A DNA stretch of 64,000 nucleotides from Oharaeibacter diazotrophicus. Its GTDB lineage: Bacteria > Pseudomonadota > Alphaproteobacteria > Rhizobiales > Pleomorphomonadaceae. Shown piece by piece: positions 8,850 to 17,637 of this stretch (positions are counted from its first letter, which is position 1; every line of letters starts with the position of its first letter). The notes beneath the pieces are model-generated. The model was given only the letters and a program-made list of their open reading frames with translations. It did no database searches and was not told where the DNA came from. The DNA lies in assembly GCF_004362745.1 (NCBI RefSeq), contig NZ_SNXY01000006.1, positions 310,001 to 374,000 on the forward strand. Reading direction: 5' to 3'. The translations under genes and the position numbers were made by a program.

Positions 8850-11800
8850 ATGTCCGTTTCAGGGTCGTTTTCCCGCGTTGCGCGGGCCGTCTTCGCCGCG
8901 TCCGTGTTCCTCGGCGCGTCCTTCGCGCCGGCGCTCGCCGCCGAACGGCGCGCCATCGTAACGCCCGACTCGGATTATTTCGGCCGCGACCTCGAGACCC
9001 TGAAGAACGTCGACGTCGACGCCTGCGAGAAGGCCTGCGTCGCCGACGAGGCCTGCAAGGCCTTCACCTACAACACCAAGGCGCGCTGGTGCTTCAAGAA
9101 GGCCGAGGTCGGCGACATGCGCAGCTTCGCCGGTGCGATCTCCGGACGCATCGTCGAGACGGCCGCCGTCGACCCCAACCTCGCCGATACCCGCCGCGCC
9201 GAACTCAACTACCTGACCGGCAGCTACATCGACGAGGCCCGCGCCTTCCTCGGCCAGCTCGACAAGATCGAGGTGCCCGACGACATCGCCGCGGTGATCC
9301 AGCAGGCGATGGACGCCTCGATGGCGGGCGATCCGCTCACCGCCAACGACCGCTACAAGACCGCGCTCGCCATGGACCGCGACCGCTACGACCTCTGGGA
9401 GGCCTTCACCGCGGCGACGCTGGCGGTGCAGTCCGACGACTGGGAGGTCAAGGACCGCGTCCAGACCGAGGCGACCGCCGGCGCCGTCAACGCCTACCTG
9501 CACGCCGCCGAACCGGAGCAGCGCGGCTTCTCGCTGCAGCTGCTCGCGAAGTCGCTCGCCGCGCGCGAGAACTGGCGGCTGGCGATCAAGACCGGGCGCC
9601 GCGCCCTCGACGCCAACGCCGACAAGGACTTCGCCGGCATTCTCGAGGGTTGGATCGAGGAGCACGGCTTCCGAGTCGCCGACAACACCGTCGACACCTC
9701 CTCGGCCGATCCGCGCATCTGCGTCGTCTTCTCCGACCCGATCGCCAAGGACGATGCGAACATCGCCGACTACGTCAAGGTCGAGGGCGGCGACACGCTG
9801 GCGGTCGAGGCCGAGGACTCGCAGATCTGCGTTTCCGGGGTCGCCTACGGCCAGCGCTACCATCTCTCCGTGCGCCAGGGCCTGCCGGCCGCCGACATCG
9901 AGGAGACGCTGCGCCGCACCGTCGACCTCGACGTCTACGTCCGCGACCGCGACCCGCTGGTCCGCTTCGTCGGCCGCGCCTACGTGCTGCCCAAGATCGA
10001 CGGCGCCACCATCCCGGTCGTCTCGGTCAACGTCGACACCATCGAGGCGACGGTCGTCCGGATCAGCGACCGCAGTCTGGTCCCCGCGGTCGGCAACGGC
10101 GACTTCCTCAGCCAGTTGTCGAGCTGGCAGGTCGACGAGATGATCGCCAGCAAGGGCGAGAAGGTCTGGCAGGGCACCGTGAAGGTGGCGCGAGACACCA
10201 ACCGCGACGTCACCACGGCGATCCCCGTCGGCGAGGTGGTCGGCGCGCTGAAGCCGGGCGTCTACGCCATGACGGCCCAGGCCGAGAACACCAAGGACGA
10301 GTGGGGTTCGCAGGCGACCCAGTGGTTCGTCGTCACCGAGATGGGCCTGACCTCGCTCACCGGCAACGACGGCCTCCACGTGGTGGTGCGCTCGCTGACC
10401 TCGGCCGGACCGGTGGCGGGCGCCAAGTTGACGCTGCTCGCCCTCAACAACGACGTGCTCGCCACCGCCACCACCGACGACCAGGGCTACGCCCGGTTCG
10501 ACGCCGGCCTCGCGCGCGGCACCGGCGGCGCGGCCCCGGCGATGGTGGCCGCGGTCGGCCCGGCCGGCGACTTCACCTTCCTCGACCTCGCCAAGACCGC
10601 CTTCGACCTCTCCGACCGCGGCGTCGACGGCCGCGCCTCGCCGCTGCCGGTCGACGTCTGGATGGCGACCGACCGCGGCGTCTACCGCCCCGGCGAGACC
10701 GTCAACCTCACCGCGCTCGCCCGCGACGGCAAGGTCGACGCCAGCCCCGACGTGCCCCTGACCATGGTGGTGACCCGGCCGGACGGCGTCGAGCACCTGC
10801 GCCGGGTCGTCGCCGACGAGGGCGCCGGCGGCCGCGACTTCGCCATCGACCTGCCCGGCACCGCCATGCGCGGCGCCTGGACCGTCGCCGCCTACGTCGA
10901 CCCGAAGGGCGACGCGGTCTCGACGAAGACCTTCCAGGTCGAGGACTTTCAGCCGGAGCGCATCGACTTCGCGGTGAAGACCGACGCCAAGGTGCTGAAG
11001 CCGGGCGAGACGGTTTCCGCCTCCCTCGACGCGAACTGGCTCTACGGCGCGCCGGCCGGCAATCTCGCGGTCGAGGGCGAGGTCTACGTCACCAAGGCCG
11101 ACGGCATCCCGACGGCGCCGGGCTACAGCTTCGGCCTCGTCGACGACGAGTTCACGCCGGTGGCCGAGCCGGTCGCCGGCGGTCCGACCGGCGAGGACGG
11201 CCACGCCGACATCGACCTCGTCACCCCCAACGTCGGCGACACCACGCTGCCGCTGAAGGCGGCTGTGCACGTGCGCGTGCTCGACACCAACGGCCGCCCG
11301 GTCGAGCGTCGGATGACGCTTCCGGTCAGCGACGGCCGCGCCCGCATCGGCGTCGACCCGCAGTTCGACGGCCACGTCGAGGAGGGCGGCAATGCCCGCT
11401 TCAACGTCGCCGTCGTCGACGGCGAGGGCATCCGCTCGGCCGCGAAGGGGCTGAAGTGGACGCTCGACCGGATCGAGACCCGCTACCAGTGGTACAATTC
11501 CGACGGCAGCTGGAACTACGAGCCGATCACCGCGACCACCCGCGTCGCCAACGGCACGCTCGACGTCGGCGCCGACGAGCCGGCCAAGCTCGAGGCCCGG
11601 GTGACCTGGGGCAGCTACCGGCTGTCGGTGGAGGACCCCGCCGGCGCGACCGTGCCGGTGACCTATTCCTTCGAGGCCGGCTGGTACGTCGCCGCCGGCG
11701 CGGACGAGACGCCGGACTTCCTCAAGATCTCGCTCGACAAGCAGAAATACGCCGTCGGCGACACGCTGACCGCCCATCTCGAGCCGCGCTTCCCCGGCAT

Positions 11801-14339
11801 CGCGCTGATCCAGGTCGTCGACGACCGGCTGATCACCATGAAGACGGTGGAGGTCGCCGAGGGCGGCGCCGACGTCGCGCTGCCGGTCACCGCCGACTGG
11901 GGCCCCGGCGCCTACGTCACCGCCACGCTGCTTCGTCCGATGGACGTCGCGGCCAAGCGGATGCCGGCGCGCGCGCTCGGCCTCGCCTGGGCGGCCGTCG
12001 ATCCCGGTTCGCGGCTGCTCGGCGTCACCGTCGGCGCTCCCGACGAGATGCGCCCGCGCGGGCCGCTGCCGATCGAGGTCGCCGTCGCCGGTGCGGCGGC
12101 GGGCGAGGACGCCTACGTCACCGTCGCCGCGATCGACGTCGGGATCCTCAACCTGACCGGTTACAAGGCGCCGGCGCCGGAGGACTGGTACTTCGCCCAG
12201 CGCCAGCTCGGCATCCAGTTCCGCGACGTCTACGGCCAGCTGATCGACACCACCCTCGGCGCCCGCGGCGAGGTCCGCTCCGGCGGCGACGGCGGCGGCA
12301 TCTCCAAGCTGCTCGGACCGCCGCCGACCGAGCGCCTCGTCGCCTTCTTCCAGGGCGCCACCAAGGTGGACGCCGACGGCAAGCTGCGCGTCTCCTTCGA
12401 CATGCCAGACTTCAACGGCACCGTTAAGGTGATGGCGGTGGCCTGGACGAAGTCCGCGGTCGGTCACGGGACGAAGGACGTGGTTGTGCGCGATCCGGTC
12501 GTGGTCACGGCCTCGCTGCCGGCCTTCCTCGCCCCCGGTGACCGCTCGCGCCTGCGCCTCGACCTCACCCACGTGCAGGGTCCGGCCGGCGCCTTCAAGC
12601 TGACGGTGTCGGCGGCCGGGTCGCTGGTCGACGTCGACGAGAAGCTCGGCAACCGGCTGGTCGAGATCGCCGAGAAGGGCACGGCCGAGGTGCTGGTACC
12701 GCTGAAGGCGATCGCGGTCGGCGACGAGACGATCACCGTCGGCCTCGAGGGCCCCGACGGCACCACGGCGACCAAGACGCTGACCATGCCGGTCCGCGCC
12801 AACGAGCCGCCGGTGGTGCGCGTCTCCGACTTCCGCTTGGCCGCCAAGGACGGCAAGCTCAGCGTCGGCGCCGACCTCGTCGCCGACTATCTGCCGGGCA
12901 CGGCTTCGGCCACGGTCACGGTCGGCCACGTCGCCGGCATCGACCTGCCGGGCCTCGTCGCCTCGCTCGACAAGTATCCCTACGGCTGCACCGAGCAGAT
13001 CACCAGCCGCGCGCTGCCGCTGGTCTATCTCGACGACGTCGTGCTCGCCGCCGGCCTCACCGGCGAGACGCCGGTGCGCGAGCGGGTGCAGCAGGCGGTC
13101 GCCGACGTGCTGGTCAACCAGGCGTCCAACGGCTCGTTCGGCCTGTGGTCGCCCGGCTCGGAGGACCTCTGGCTCGACGCCTACGTCACCGACTTCCTGA
13201 CGCGGGCGAAGGAGAAGGGCTACGCGGTGCCGGAGGTCGGCTTCGACCTCGCGGTGACCAACCTCAAGAACCGCATCGCCTATTCCACCGACTTCACCAC
13301 CGGCGGCGAGGACGTCGCCTACGCGCTCTACGTGCTCGCCCGCAACGGCCGCGCCTCGATCGGCGACCTGCGCTACTTCGCCGAGACCAAGCTCGACGCC
13401 TTCGTGACGCCGCTCGCCAAGGCCCAGCTCGGCGCCGCGCTCGCGCTCTACGGCGACAATGCCAAGGCCGACGCGGTGTTCCGCGCCGCCCTCGGCCTGC
13501 TCACGGACCGGCCCGACAGGGACAAGCTCTGGCGCATCGACTACGGCTCGGACCTGCGCGACGGCGCCGCCATCCTGGCGCTCGCCTCGGAGAACCGGGT
13601 CAAGTCGGTCGATCAGGACCAACTCGGCCGCGAGATCCAGAAGCTCGCCGACGGCAGTCGCTGGCTGTCGACCCAGGAACAGGCCTGGATGTTGCTCGCC
13701 GCCAACGCGCTGATCAACGGCGGCGCCAAGCCGACCATGGAGGTCGACGGCGTGCGTCGCGAGGGCGTGTTCACCGGCCGCTATGCGCCGGAGGCGCTGG
13801 CGAAGGGCGTGTCGGTCGCCAACCTCGGCGACCACGCGCTCGACGCCCGCGTCACCGTCACCGGCGTGCCGACGACGCCGGAGCCCGCCGGCGGCGACGG
13901 CTACGCCATCGAGCGCACCTACTACGACCTCGAGGGCAACGTGGTGGATCCGGCCGCCGTCAAGCTCGGCGACCGGCTGGTGGTGACCCTGCGCGTCACC
14001 ACCACCGAGACGGCGCAGGCGCGGCTGATGGTCGACGACCCGCTGCCGGCCGGTTTCGCCATCGACAACCCGAGCCTCGTCTCCGCCGGCGACGTCTCGA
14101 TGCTGTCCTCGCTGCCGCTGGCGACCACGGCGGCCGCCACCGAATACCGGTCCGACCGCTTCGTCGCGGCCTACGACCGCTCCGGCGGCGAGAGCGAATT
14201 CGCCTTCGCCTACATGGTCCGCGCCATCGCGCCCGGCACGTTCCAGCGCCCGGCCGCCGTGGTGCTCGACATGTACCGCCCGGAAAAGCGCGCCCGCACC
14301 GAGAGCGGCGCGATCGAAATCGTCGGCCCGCTGCAGTGA
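8850..14339 (+). CDS. Bacterial alpha-2-macroglobulin with PAN domain and thioester motif
   Basis: A 1829-residue secreted protein. A signal peptide ends near FAPALAAE. A PAN/Apple-like domain follows (about residues 35-100, with Cys in VDACEKACVADEAC and WCFKK). Next come the repeated macroglobulin beta domains, a bait-like region, and the thioester motif YGCTEQ (Cys1380 to Gln1383) in an alpha-alpha barrel. The family is YfhM/ECAM-like, periplasmic, and thought to trap invading proteases covalently when the envelope is breached. In many genomes the next gene is pbpC (penicillin-binding protein 1C); here the following gene is erpA on the other strand. The start gives the best signal peptide. 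Confidence 0.93.
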   Translation: MSVSGSFSRVARAVFAASVFLGASFAPALAAERRAIVTPDSDYFGRDLETLKNVDVDACEKACVADEACKAFTYNTKARWCFKKAEVGDMRSFAGAISGRIVETAAVDPNLADTRRAELNYLTGSYIDEARAFLGQLDKIEVPDDIAAVIQQAMDASMAGDPLTANDRYKTALAMDRDRYDLWEAFTAATLAVQSDDWEVKDRVQTEATAGAVNAYLHAAEPEQRGFSLQLLAKSLAARENWRLAIKTGRRALDANADKDFAGILEGWIEEHGFRVADNTVDTSSADPRICVVFSDPIAKDDANIADYVKVEGGDTLAVEAEDSQICVSGVAYGQRYHLSVRQGLPAADIEETLRRTVDLDVYVRDRDPLVRFVGRAYVLPKIDGATIPVVSVNVDTIEATVVRISDRSLVPAVGNGDFLSQLSSWQVDEMIASKGEKVWQGTVKVARDTNRDVTTAIPVGEVVGALKPGVYAMTAQAENTKDEWGSQATQWFVVTEMGLTSLTGNDGLHVVVRSLTSAGPVAGAKLTLLALNNDVLATATTDDQGYARFDAGLARGTGGAAPAMVAAVGPAGDFTFLDLAKTAFDLSDRGVDGRASPLPVDVWMATDRGVYRPGETVNLTALARDGKVDASPDVPLTMVVTRPDGVEHLRRVVADEGAGGRDFAIDLPGTAMRGAWTVAAYVDPKGDAVSTKTFQVEDFQPERIDFAVKTDAKVLKPGETVSASLDANWLYGAPAGNLAVEGEVYVTKADGIPTAPGYSFGLVDDEFTPVAEPVAGGPTGEDGHADIDLVTPNVGDTTLPLKAAVHVRVLDTNGRPVERRMTLPVSDGRARIGVDPQFDGHVEEGGNARFNVAVVDGEGIRSAAKGLKWTLDRIETRYQWYNSDGSWNYEPITATTRVANGTLDVGADEPAKLEARVTWGSYRLSVEDPAGATVPVTYSFEAGWYVAAGADETPDFLKISLDKQKYAVGDTLTAHLEPRFPGIALIQVVDDRLITMKTVEVAEGGADVALPVTADWGPGAYVTATLLRPMDVAAKRMPARALGLAWAAVDPGSRLLGVTVGAPDEMRPRGPLPIEVAVAGAAAGEDAYVTVAAIDVGILNLTGYKAPAPEDWYFAQRQLGIQFRDVYGQLIDTTLGARGEVRSGGDGGGISKLLGPPPTERLVAFFQGATKVDADGKLRVSFDMPDFNGTVKVMAVAWTKSAVGHGTKDVVVRDPVVVTASLPAFLAPGDRSRLRLDLTHVQGPAGAFKLTVSAAGSLVDVDEKLGNRLVEIAEKGTAEVLVPLKAIAVGDETITVGLEGPDGTTATKTLTMPVRANEPPVVRVSDFRLAAKDGKLSVGADLVADYLPGTASATVTVGHVAGIDLPGLVASLDKYPYGCTEQITSRALPLVYLDDVVLAAGLTGETPVRERVQQAVADVLVNQASNGSFGLWSPGSEDLWLDAYVTDFLTRAKEKGYAVPEVGFDLAVTNLKNRIAYSTDFTTGGEDVAYALYVLARNGRASIGDLRYFAETKLDAFVTPLAKAQLGAALALYGDNAKADAVFRAALGLLTDRPDRDKLWRIDYGSDLRDGAAILALASENRVKSVDQDQLGREIQKLADGSRWLSTQEQAWMLLAANALINGGAKPTMEVDGVRREGVFTGRYAPEALAKGVSVANLGDHALDARVTVTGVPTTPEPAGGDGYAIERTYYDLEGNVVDPAAVKLGDRLVVTLRVTTTETAQARLMVDDPLPAGFAIDNPSLVSAGDVSMLSSLPLATTAAATEYRSDRFVAAYDRSGGESEFAFAYMVRAIAPGTFQRPAAVVLDMYRPEKRARTESGAIEIVGPLQ

Positions 14340-14385
14340 GGGCGGGGGGAGGACACCTCCCCGTGCGATGAATACAACGTGGGTG

Positions 14386-14436
14386 TCCTTCTCCCCTTGA
14401 GGGAGAAGGTGCCGGGTCGGCGGCGGATGAGGGGGA
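14386..14436 (+). repeat. Intergenic hairpin repeat, copy 1
   Basis: This element contains a 9-bp stem (CCTTCTCCC/GGGAGAAGG, loop about 5 nt) and ends GATGAGGGGGA. A related copy lies in inverted orientation at 14518-14569. This type of GC-rich palindromic repeat is widespread between Hyphomicrobiales genes. Located just after the macroglobulin gene, it may also end transcription. Confidence 0.7.
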
Positions 14437-14517
14437 GCCGCCGACGTCTGATGAATGTAAGTGATCGGTGCTTGCGCTGTGCGCCAGGGTCGAACGGCGA
14501 AATGTCGAGGGCGGGGT

Positions 14518-14569
14518 TCCCCCTCATCCGGCCCTCACGGGCCACCTTCTCCCGCGAGGGGAGAAGGGA
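14518..14569 (-). repeat. Intergenic hairpin repeat, copy 2 (inverted)
   Basis: The reverse complement matches copy 1 along its length, with the same hairpin (GGGAGAAGG stem) and the GATGAGGGGGA end. The two copies point at each other across about 80 bp between the convergent macroglobulin and erpA genes. The remainder of this 326-bp gap shows no other feature. Confidence 0.7.
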
Positions 14570-14665
14570 GACGGGCTTCCGCGATCCGATCGGAGAGGGC
14601 GGTCGAGCCGCCACTGCCATACCGTTTGATCGGAAAGCGCGGGCGACCCGCCCCTACAGCCCCTC

Positions 14666-15010
14666 TCAGATCGAGAAGCTGGTGCCGCAGCCGCAGCTGG
14701 CGGTGGCGTTGGGGTTGCGGACCTGGAAGCTCTGGCCGATCAGGTCGTCGACGAAGTCGATCTCGGACCCGGCCATGAACGGCAGCGAGGTCGGGTCGAT
14801 CAGCACCATCGCGCCGTCGCGGGCGATCACGACGTCGTCGTCGGCGCGGGCGTCGGTCAGGTCGAAGCGGTAGGAGAAGCCCGAGCAGCCGCCGCCCTCG
14901 ACGGCGATCCGGAGCGCCGTCGCCTTGCCGTCCTTGGCGAGGATGCGCGCGATGCGCCGCGCGGCCCGGTCGGTCAGCGTCACGCCGTCGTCGATCACGT
15001 CGGTGGTCAT
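14666..15010 (-). CDS. erpA: Iron-sulfur cluster insertion protein ErpA (A-type carrier)
   Basis: A 114-residue A-type Fe-S carrier. The three cluster-ligand cysteines are in EGGGCSGFSY and the C-terminal SCGCGTSFSI. It passes Fe-S clusters to target apoproteins in the cytoplasm. The ATG at 15010 was chosen; 18 extra upstream residues look non-coding. It lies divergent from dgt, an arrangement usual in this order, leaving about 135 bp for both promoters. Confidence 0.93.
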   Translation of the reverse strand: MTTDVIDDGVTLTDRAARRIARILAKDGKATALRIAVEGGGCSGFSYRFDLTDARADDDVVIARDGAMVLIDPTSLPFMAGSEIDFVDDLIGQSFQVRNPNATASCGCGTSFSI

Positions 15011-15145
15011 CGGTGCTGGTTCCGTCTCTGCCCACCCGTTCGCCTTGTCACGAACGGTCCCCAATAGCTAAGTACGCTCGCAGCGGCGGTCAATCGGCGG
15101 GTGATCACACCTGCCTGAGCGGGACCGCACGCGAGGGAGAAGGCC

Positions 15146-16363
15146 GTGGTCGCCGCGCTTGGATTCGGGACGGAGCCGCGGGCTCCCTGGGCGGTCGATC
15201 CCGCCACGACGCGGGGGCGGCTCTATCCGGAGACGTCGAGCCCGACGCGCACGCCCTACCAGCGCGACCGCGACCGCATCATCCACTCCACCGCCTTCCG
15301 CCGGCTGAAGCACAAGACGCAGGTGTTCGTCTACCACGAGGGCGACCATTTCCGCACCCGGCTGACCCACACCATCGAGGTGGCGCAGATCGCCCGCGCG
15401 CTCGCCCGCGCCCTGCGCCTCGACGAGGACCTCGCGGAGGCCCTGGCGCTCGCCCACGACCTCGGCCACACCCCGTTCGGGCACACCGGCGAGGACGCCC
15501 TCGACGCCTGCCTCGACGGCTTCGGCGGCTTCGACCACAACGCCCACTCGCTGCGCATCGTCACCAGCCTGGAGCGCCGCTACGCCGAGTTCGACGGCCT
15601 GAACCTCGCCTGGGAGACGCTCGAGGGCCTCGTCAAGCACAACGGCCCGCTGACCGATCCGCACGGCAATCCGGTCGGCCGCTACGCCGAGCGCGGCCTG
15701 CCGCACGCGCTGGTGACCTATCCGGAATGGCGCGGGCTCGACCTCCACACCTTCGCCAGCGCCGAGGCGCAGGCGGCGGCGATCGCCGACGACATCGCCT
15801 ACGACGCCCACGACATCGACGACGGCCTGCGCGCCGGCCTGCTCGCCCTCGAGGACTTCGAGGAGGTGCCGCTGGTCGGTGATTTCCTGCGCGACATCCG
15901 CCGCCGCTATCCCGGCCTCGACCGCGCCCGCACCATCCACGAACTGACCCGCCGGCTGATCACCGCCATGGTCGAGGACGTGATCGCCACCGGCATCGCC
16001 GGGCTCGAGACGATCGGCGCGCGCTCCGCCGCCGACGTCCGCGCCGCCGACCGGGCCGTGGTGGTGTTCTCTCCGGCCATGGCCGGGGTCGACCGCGCGA
16101 TCAAGGAGGTGCTGTTCCCGCGGCTCTACCGCCACCCCGAGGTGATGCGGGTGCGCCGCGACGCCGAACGCGTCGTCCGCGACCTGTTCGGCCACTACGT
16201 CGCCGCGCCGGACACCATGCCCGAGGAATGGTGCGCCGGCCTCGCCGACTGCGACTCGTGGATGCTCGCCCGCCGGGTCGGCGACTACATCGCCGGCATG
16301 ACCGACCGCTTCGCGATCCAGGAGCACCGCCGCCGGTTCGCGCACACGCCGGAGCTGCGCTGA
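15146..16363 (+). CDS. dgt: Deoxyguanosinetriphosphate triphosphohydrolase-like protein
   Basis: A 405-residue HD-domain enzyme that cleaves dNTPs to deoxynucleoside and triphosphate. Metal ligands are visible in TRLTHTIEV and [11 protein letters not shown], and the N-terminal [22 protein letters not shown] is typical of the family. The start is GTG with GAGGGAGA about 6 bases upstream. In most Hyphomicrobiales dgt is followed by argS, a SPOR protein and nagZ; none of these follows here. Confidence 0.93.
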   Translation: MVAALGFGTEPRAPWAVDPATTRGRLYPETSSPTRTPYQRDRDRIIHSTAFRRLKHKTQVFVYHEGDHFRTRLTHTIEVAQIARALARALRLDEDLAEALALAHDLGHTPFGHTGEDALDACLDGFGGFDHNAHSLRIVTSLERRYAEFDGLNLAWETLEGLVKHNGPLTDPHGNPVGRYAERGLPHALVTYPEWRGLDLHTFASAEAQAAAIADDIAYDAHDIDDGLRAGLLALEDFEEVPLVGDFLRDIRRRYPGLDRARTIHELTRRLITAMVEDVIATGIAGLETIGARSAADVRAADRAVVVFSPAMAGVDRAIKEVLFPRLYRHPEVMRVRRDAERVVRDLFGHYVAAPDTMPEEWCAGLADCDSWMLARRVGDYIAGMTDRFAIQEHRRRFAHTPELR

Positions 16364-16377
16364 CCGGGCAGGGCGCT

Positions 16378-16560
16378 TCAGTAGCCCCGGACCACCGTCA
16401 GCAGCAGATAGCCGACGGCGCGGTCCTGCATGGTGATCTCGGCGGTCCGGCCGGCGAGGGCCGAGGACCAGAAGAAGACGCCGGCGAGGACGGCGAGGCC
16501 GTTGACGGCCATGATGAGGCGGGTGGACATCGCGGCGTGGCCCGGAACCGTGTGGAACAT
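16378..16560 (-). CDS. Small single-helix membrane protein (hypothetical)
   Basis: About 60 residues, convergent with dgt. It contains one hydrophobic helix (RLIMAVNGLAVLAGVFFW) and ends VVRGY. The ATG at 16560 follows AAGGGTGGG. A later ATG at 16530 would leave 50 residues and start just before the helix. I do not recognise the family. The membrane helix and ribosome site argue for a real gene, but the evidence is thin. Confidence 0.45.
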   Translation of the reverse strand: MFHTVPGHAAMSTRLIMAVNGLAVLAGVFFWSSALAGRTAEITMQDRAVGYLLLTVVRGY

Positions 16561-16724
16561 CCCACCCTTACGGGCTGTTGTGGGCAGTCGCGCCCAAGCC
16601 GCGAACGAGGGATGATCCGGACGGGGAATTGTCATACAGTTCGCTCGTTATCGACAGGGGGTGCCCGGATTCGGGTATCACCATGATCGGCAATGAATGC
16701 GCATTATTACGGATCTCGCGACCG

Positions 16725-16976
16725 ATGAGCGGCGAAGAGAGCGCCAGGACGATGACCGACGCACGCCTCATGGTCCGCGACCATCTCCAGGTCGCGCTGC
16801 TGATCCTGCGCGAGTGTCACCCGGAACGGCAGGACCTGCTCGCGCCGCTGCACAGCGCGCTGCGCGCCGTCGAGGCCGACATCGCCACCGACGACGGCCC
16901 GCTGCCGCTCTGCGTGACCACCCGGCCGGTGGTGGTCGGCCTGGATCGGCGCCAGCGGCGCGGTTCGCCGTCCTGA
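16725..16976 (+). CDS. Small hypothetical protein, 83 residues
   Basis: A short soluble frame with an amphipathic helical part (VRDHLQVALLILREC, then LLAPLHSALRAVEADI) and a basic end. The start may be 16725 or 16752 (MTDARLM). It is not recognised. It fills the gap between dgt and the small membrane proteins. Codon use looks like that of its neighbours, but it could be chance. Confidence 0.4.
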   Translation: MSGEESARTMTDARLMVRDHLQVALLILRECHPERQDLLAPLHSALRAVEADIATDDGPLPLCVTTRPVVVGLDRRQRRGSPS

Positions 16977-17070
16977 CGGCGGCCCGGCACCAAGCGATCG
17001 CCGAAGGGAACCACGGGCCGTCCCGCCGATTTGGATCGGTGTGGACAGTCGCCCGTGGAGATCCGATCCG

Positions 17071-17352
17071 ATGACCCCCGATCCCCTGATCCCTCCCGAG
17101 CCGCCCGCGCGGAGTGCCAACCGCGGCACCATGACGGCCGTGCTCGTCATCCTCGCCGTCCTGGTGCTCGGCGTCGGTGCGGCCACCTGGTACGGCGCCT
17201 CCGACGACGTCGACGACGCCTCGACCCAGGCGCAGATGCCGCCCGAGCCGACCGTGGTGCCCGACGCCGCCGCTCCGACGGCGGGCGAGGGGCCGACGAC
17301 GACCGGCTCGACCCGCCGTGTCGAGCCAGCCACCACGCCCGAGGCGCGCTGA
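17071..17352 (+). CDS. Small membrane-anchored protein with Pro/Thr-rich tail (hypothetical)
   Basis: 93 residues: a short polar N-terminus, one transmembrane helix (TAVLVILAVLVLGVGAATWY), then a disordered acidic, Pro/Ala/Thr-rich tail likely on the periplasmic side. ATG at 17071 has GTGGAG upstream. It sits 21 bp ahead of a second gene of the same design, so the two are probably co-transcribed and may be paralogues. No family recognised. Confidence 0.6.
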   Translation: MTPDPLIPPEPPARSANRGTMTAVLVILAVLVLGVGAATWYGASDDVDDASTQAQMPPEPTVVPDAAAPTAGEGPTTTGSTRRVEPATTPEAR

Positions 17353-17373
17353 CGCAACGCCGGAGCAAATGCC

Positions 17374-17622
17374 ATGAACAGAGACCCCGCCGCCCGCAAC
17401 AACCCGATCCTGGTGGCCGCGATCGCCGCCTTCGTGGTCGCCGTCGTCGTGGTGATCGTCTGGGCGATGGCACCGACGGCGGGCGTCGGCCCGTCGCCGC
17501 AGGCCTCCGGCGCCGACGTGCCGGGAACGCTCGACCCGGCCAACCCCGGCCGCACCGACGAGACCGGCGCCATCCCGCGCGACGCCGGCGACGTCGGTCG
17601 CCCCGCCACCGATTCGCCCTGA
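17374..17622 (+). CDS. Second small membrane-anchored protein with disordered tail (hypothetical)
   Basis: 82 residues with an N-terminal helix (ILVAAIAAFVVAVVVVIVWA) followed by a Gly/Pro/Asp-rich tail that includes TDETGAIPRDAGD. Same layout as its upstream neighbour, though the tails differ. It ends 15 bp from the convergent antiporter gene. Function unknown. Confidence 0.6.
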   Translation: MNRDPAARNNPILVAAIAAFVVAVVVVIVWAMAPTAGVGPSPQASGADVPGTLDPANPGRTDETGAIPRDAGDVGRPATDSP

Positions 17623-17637
17623 CACCGGCCGTCCGGC

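Noticed and set aside
9089-12427. Same-strand frame of 1112 codons inside the macroglobulin gene
   Set aside because: Arg/Pro/Ala-rich low-complexity translation with no domain. It overlaps a gene identified by thioester and macroglobulin motifs in another frame.
8859-13835. Antisense open frame of 1658 codons across the macroglobulin gene
   Set aside because: It is a shadow created by very high third-position GC. It lacks recognisable domains, has biased Ala/Arg/Gly/Val/Asp composition, and lies opposite a gene with clear motifs throughout.
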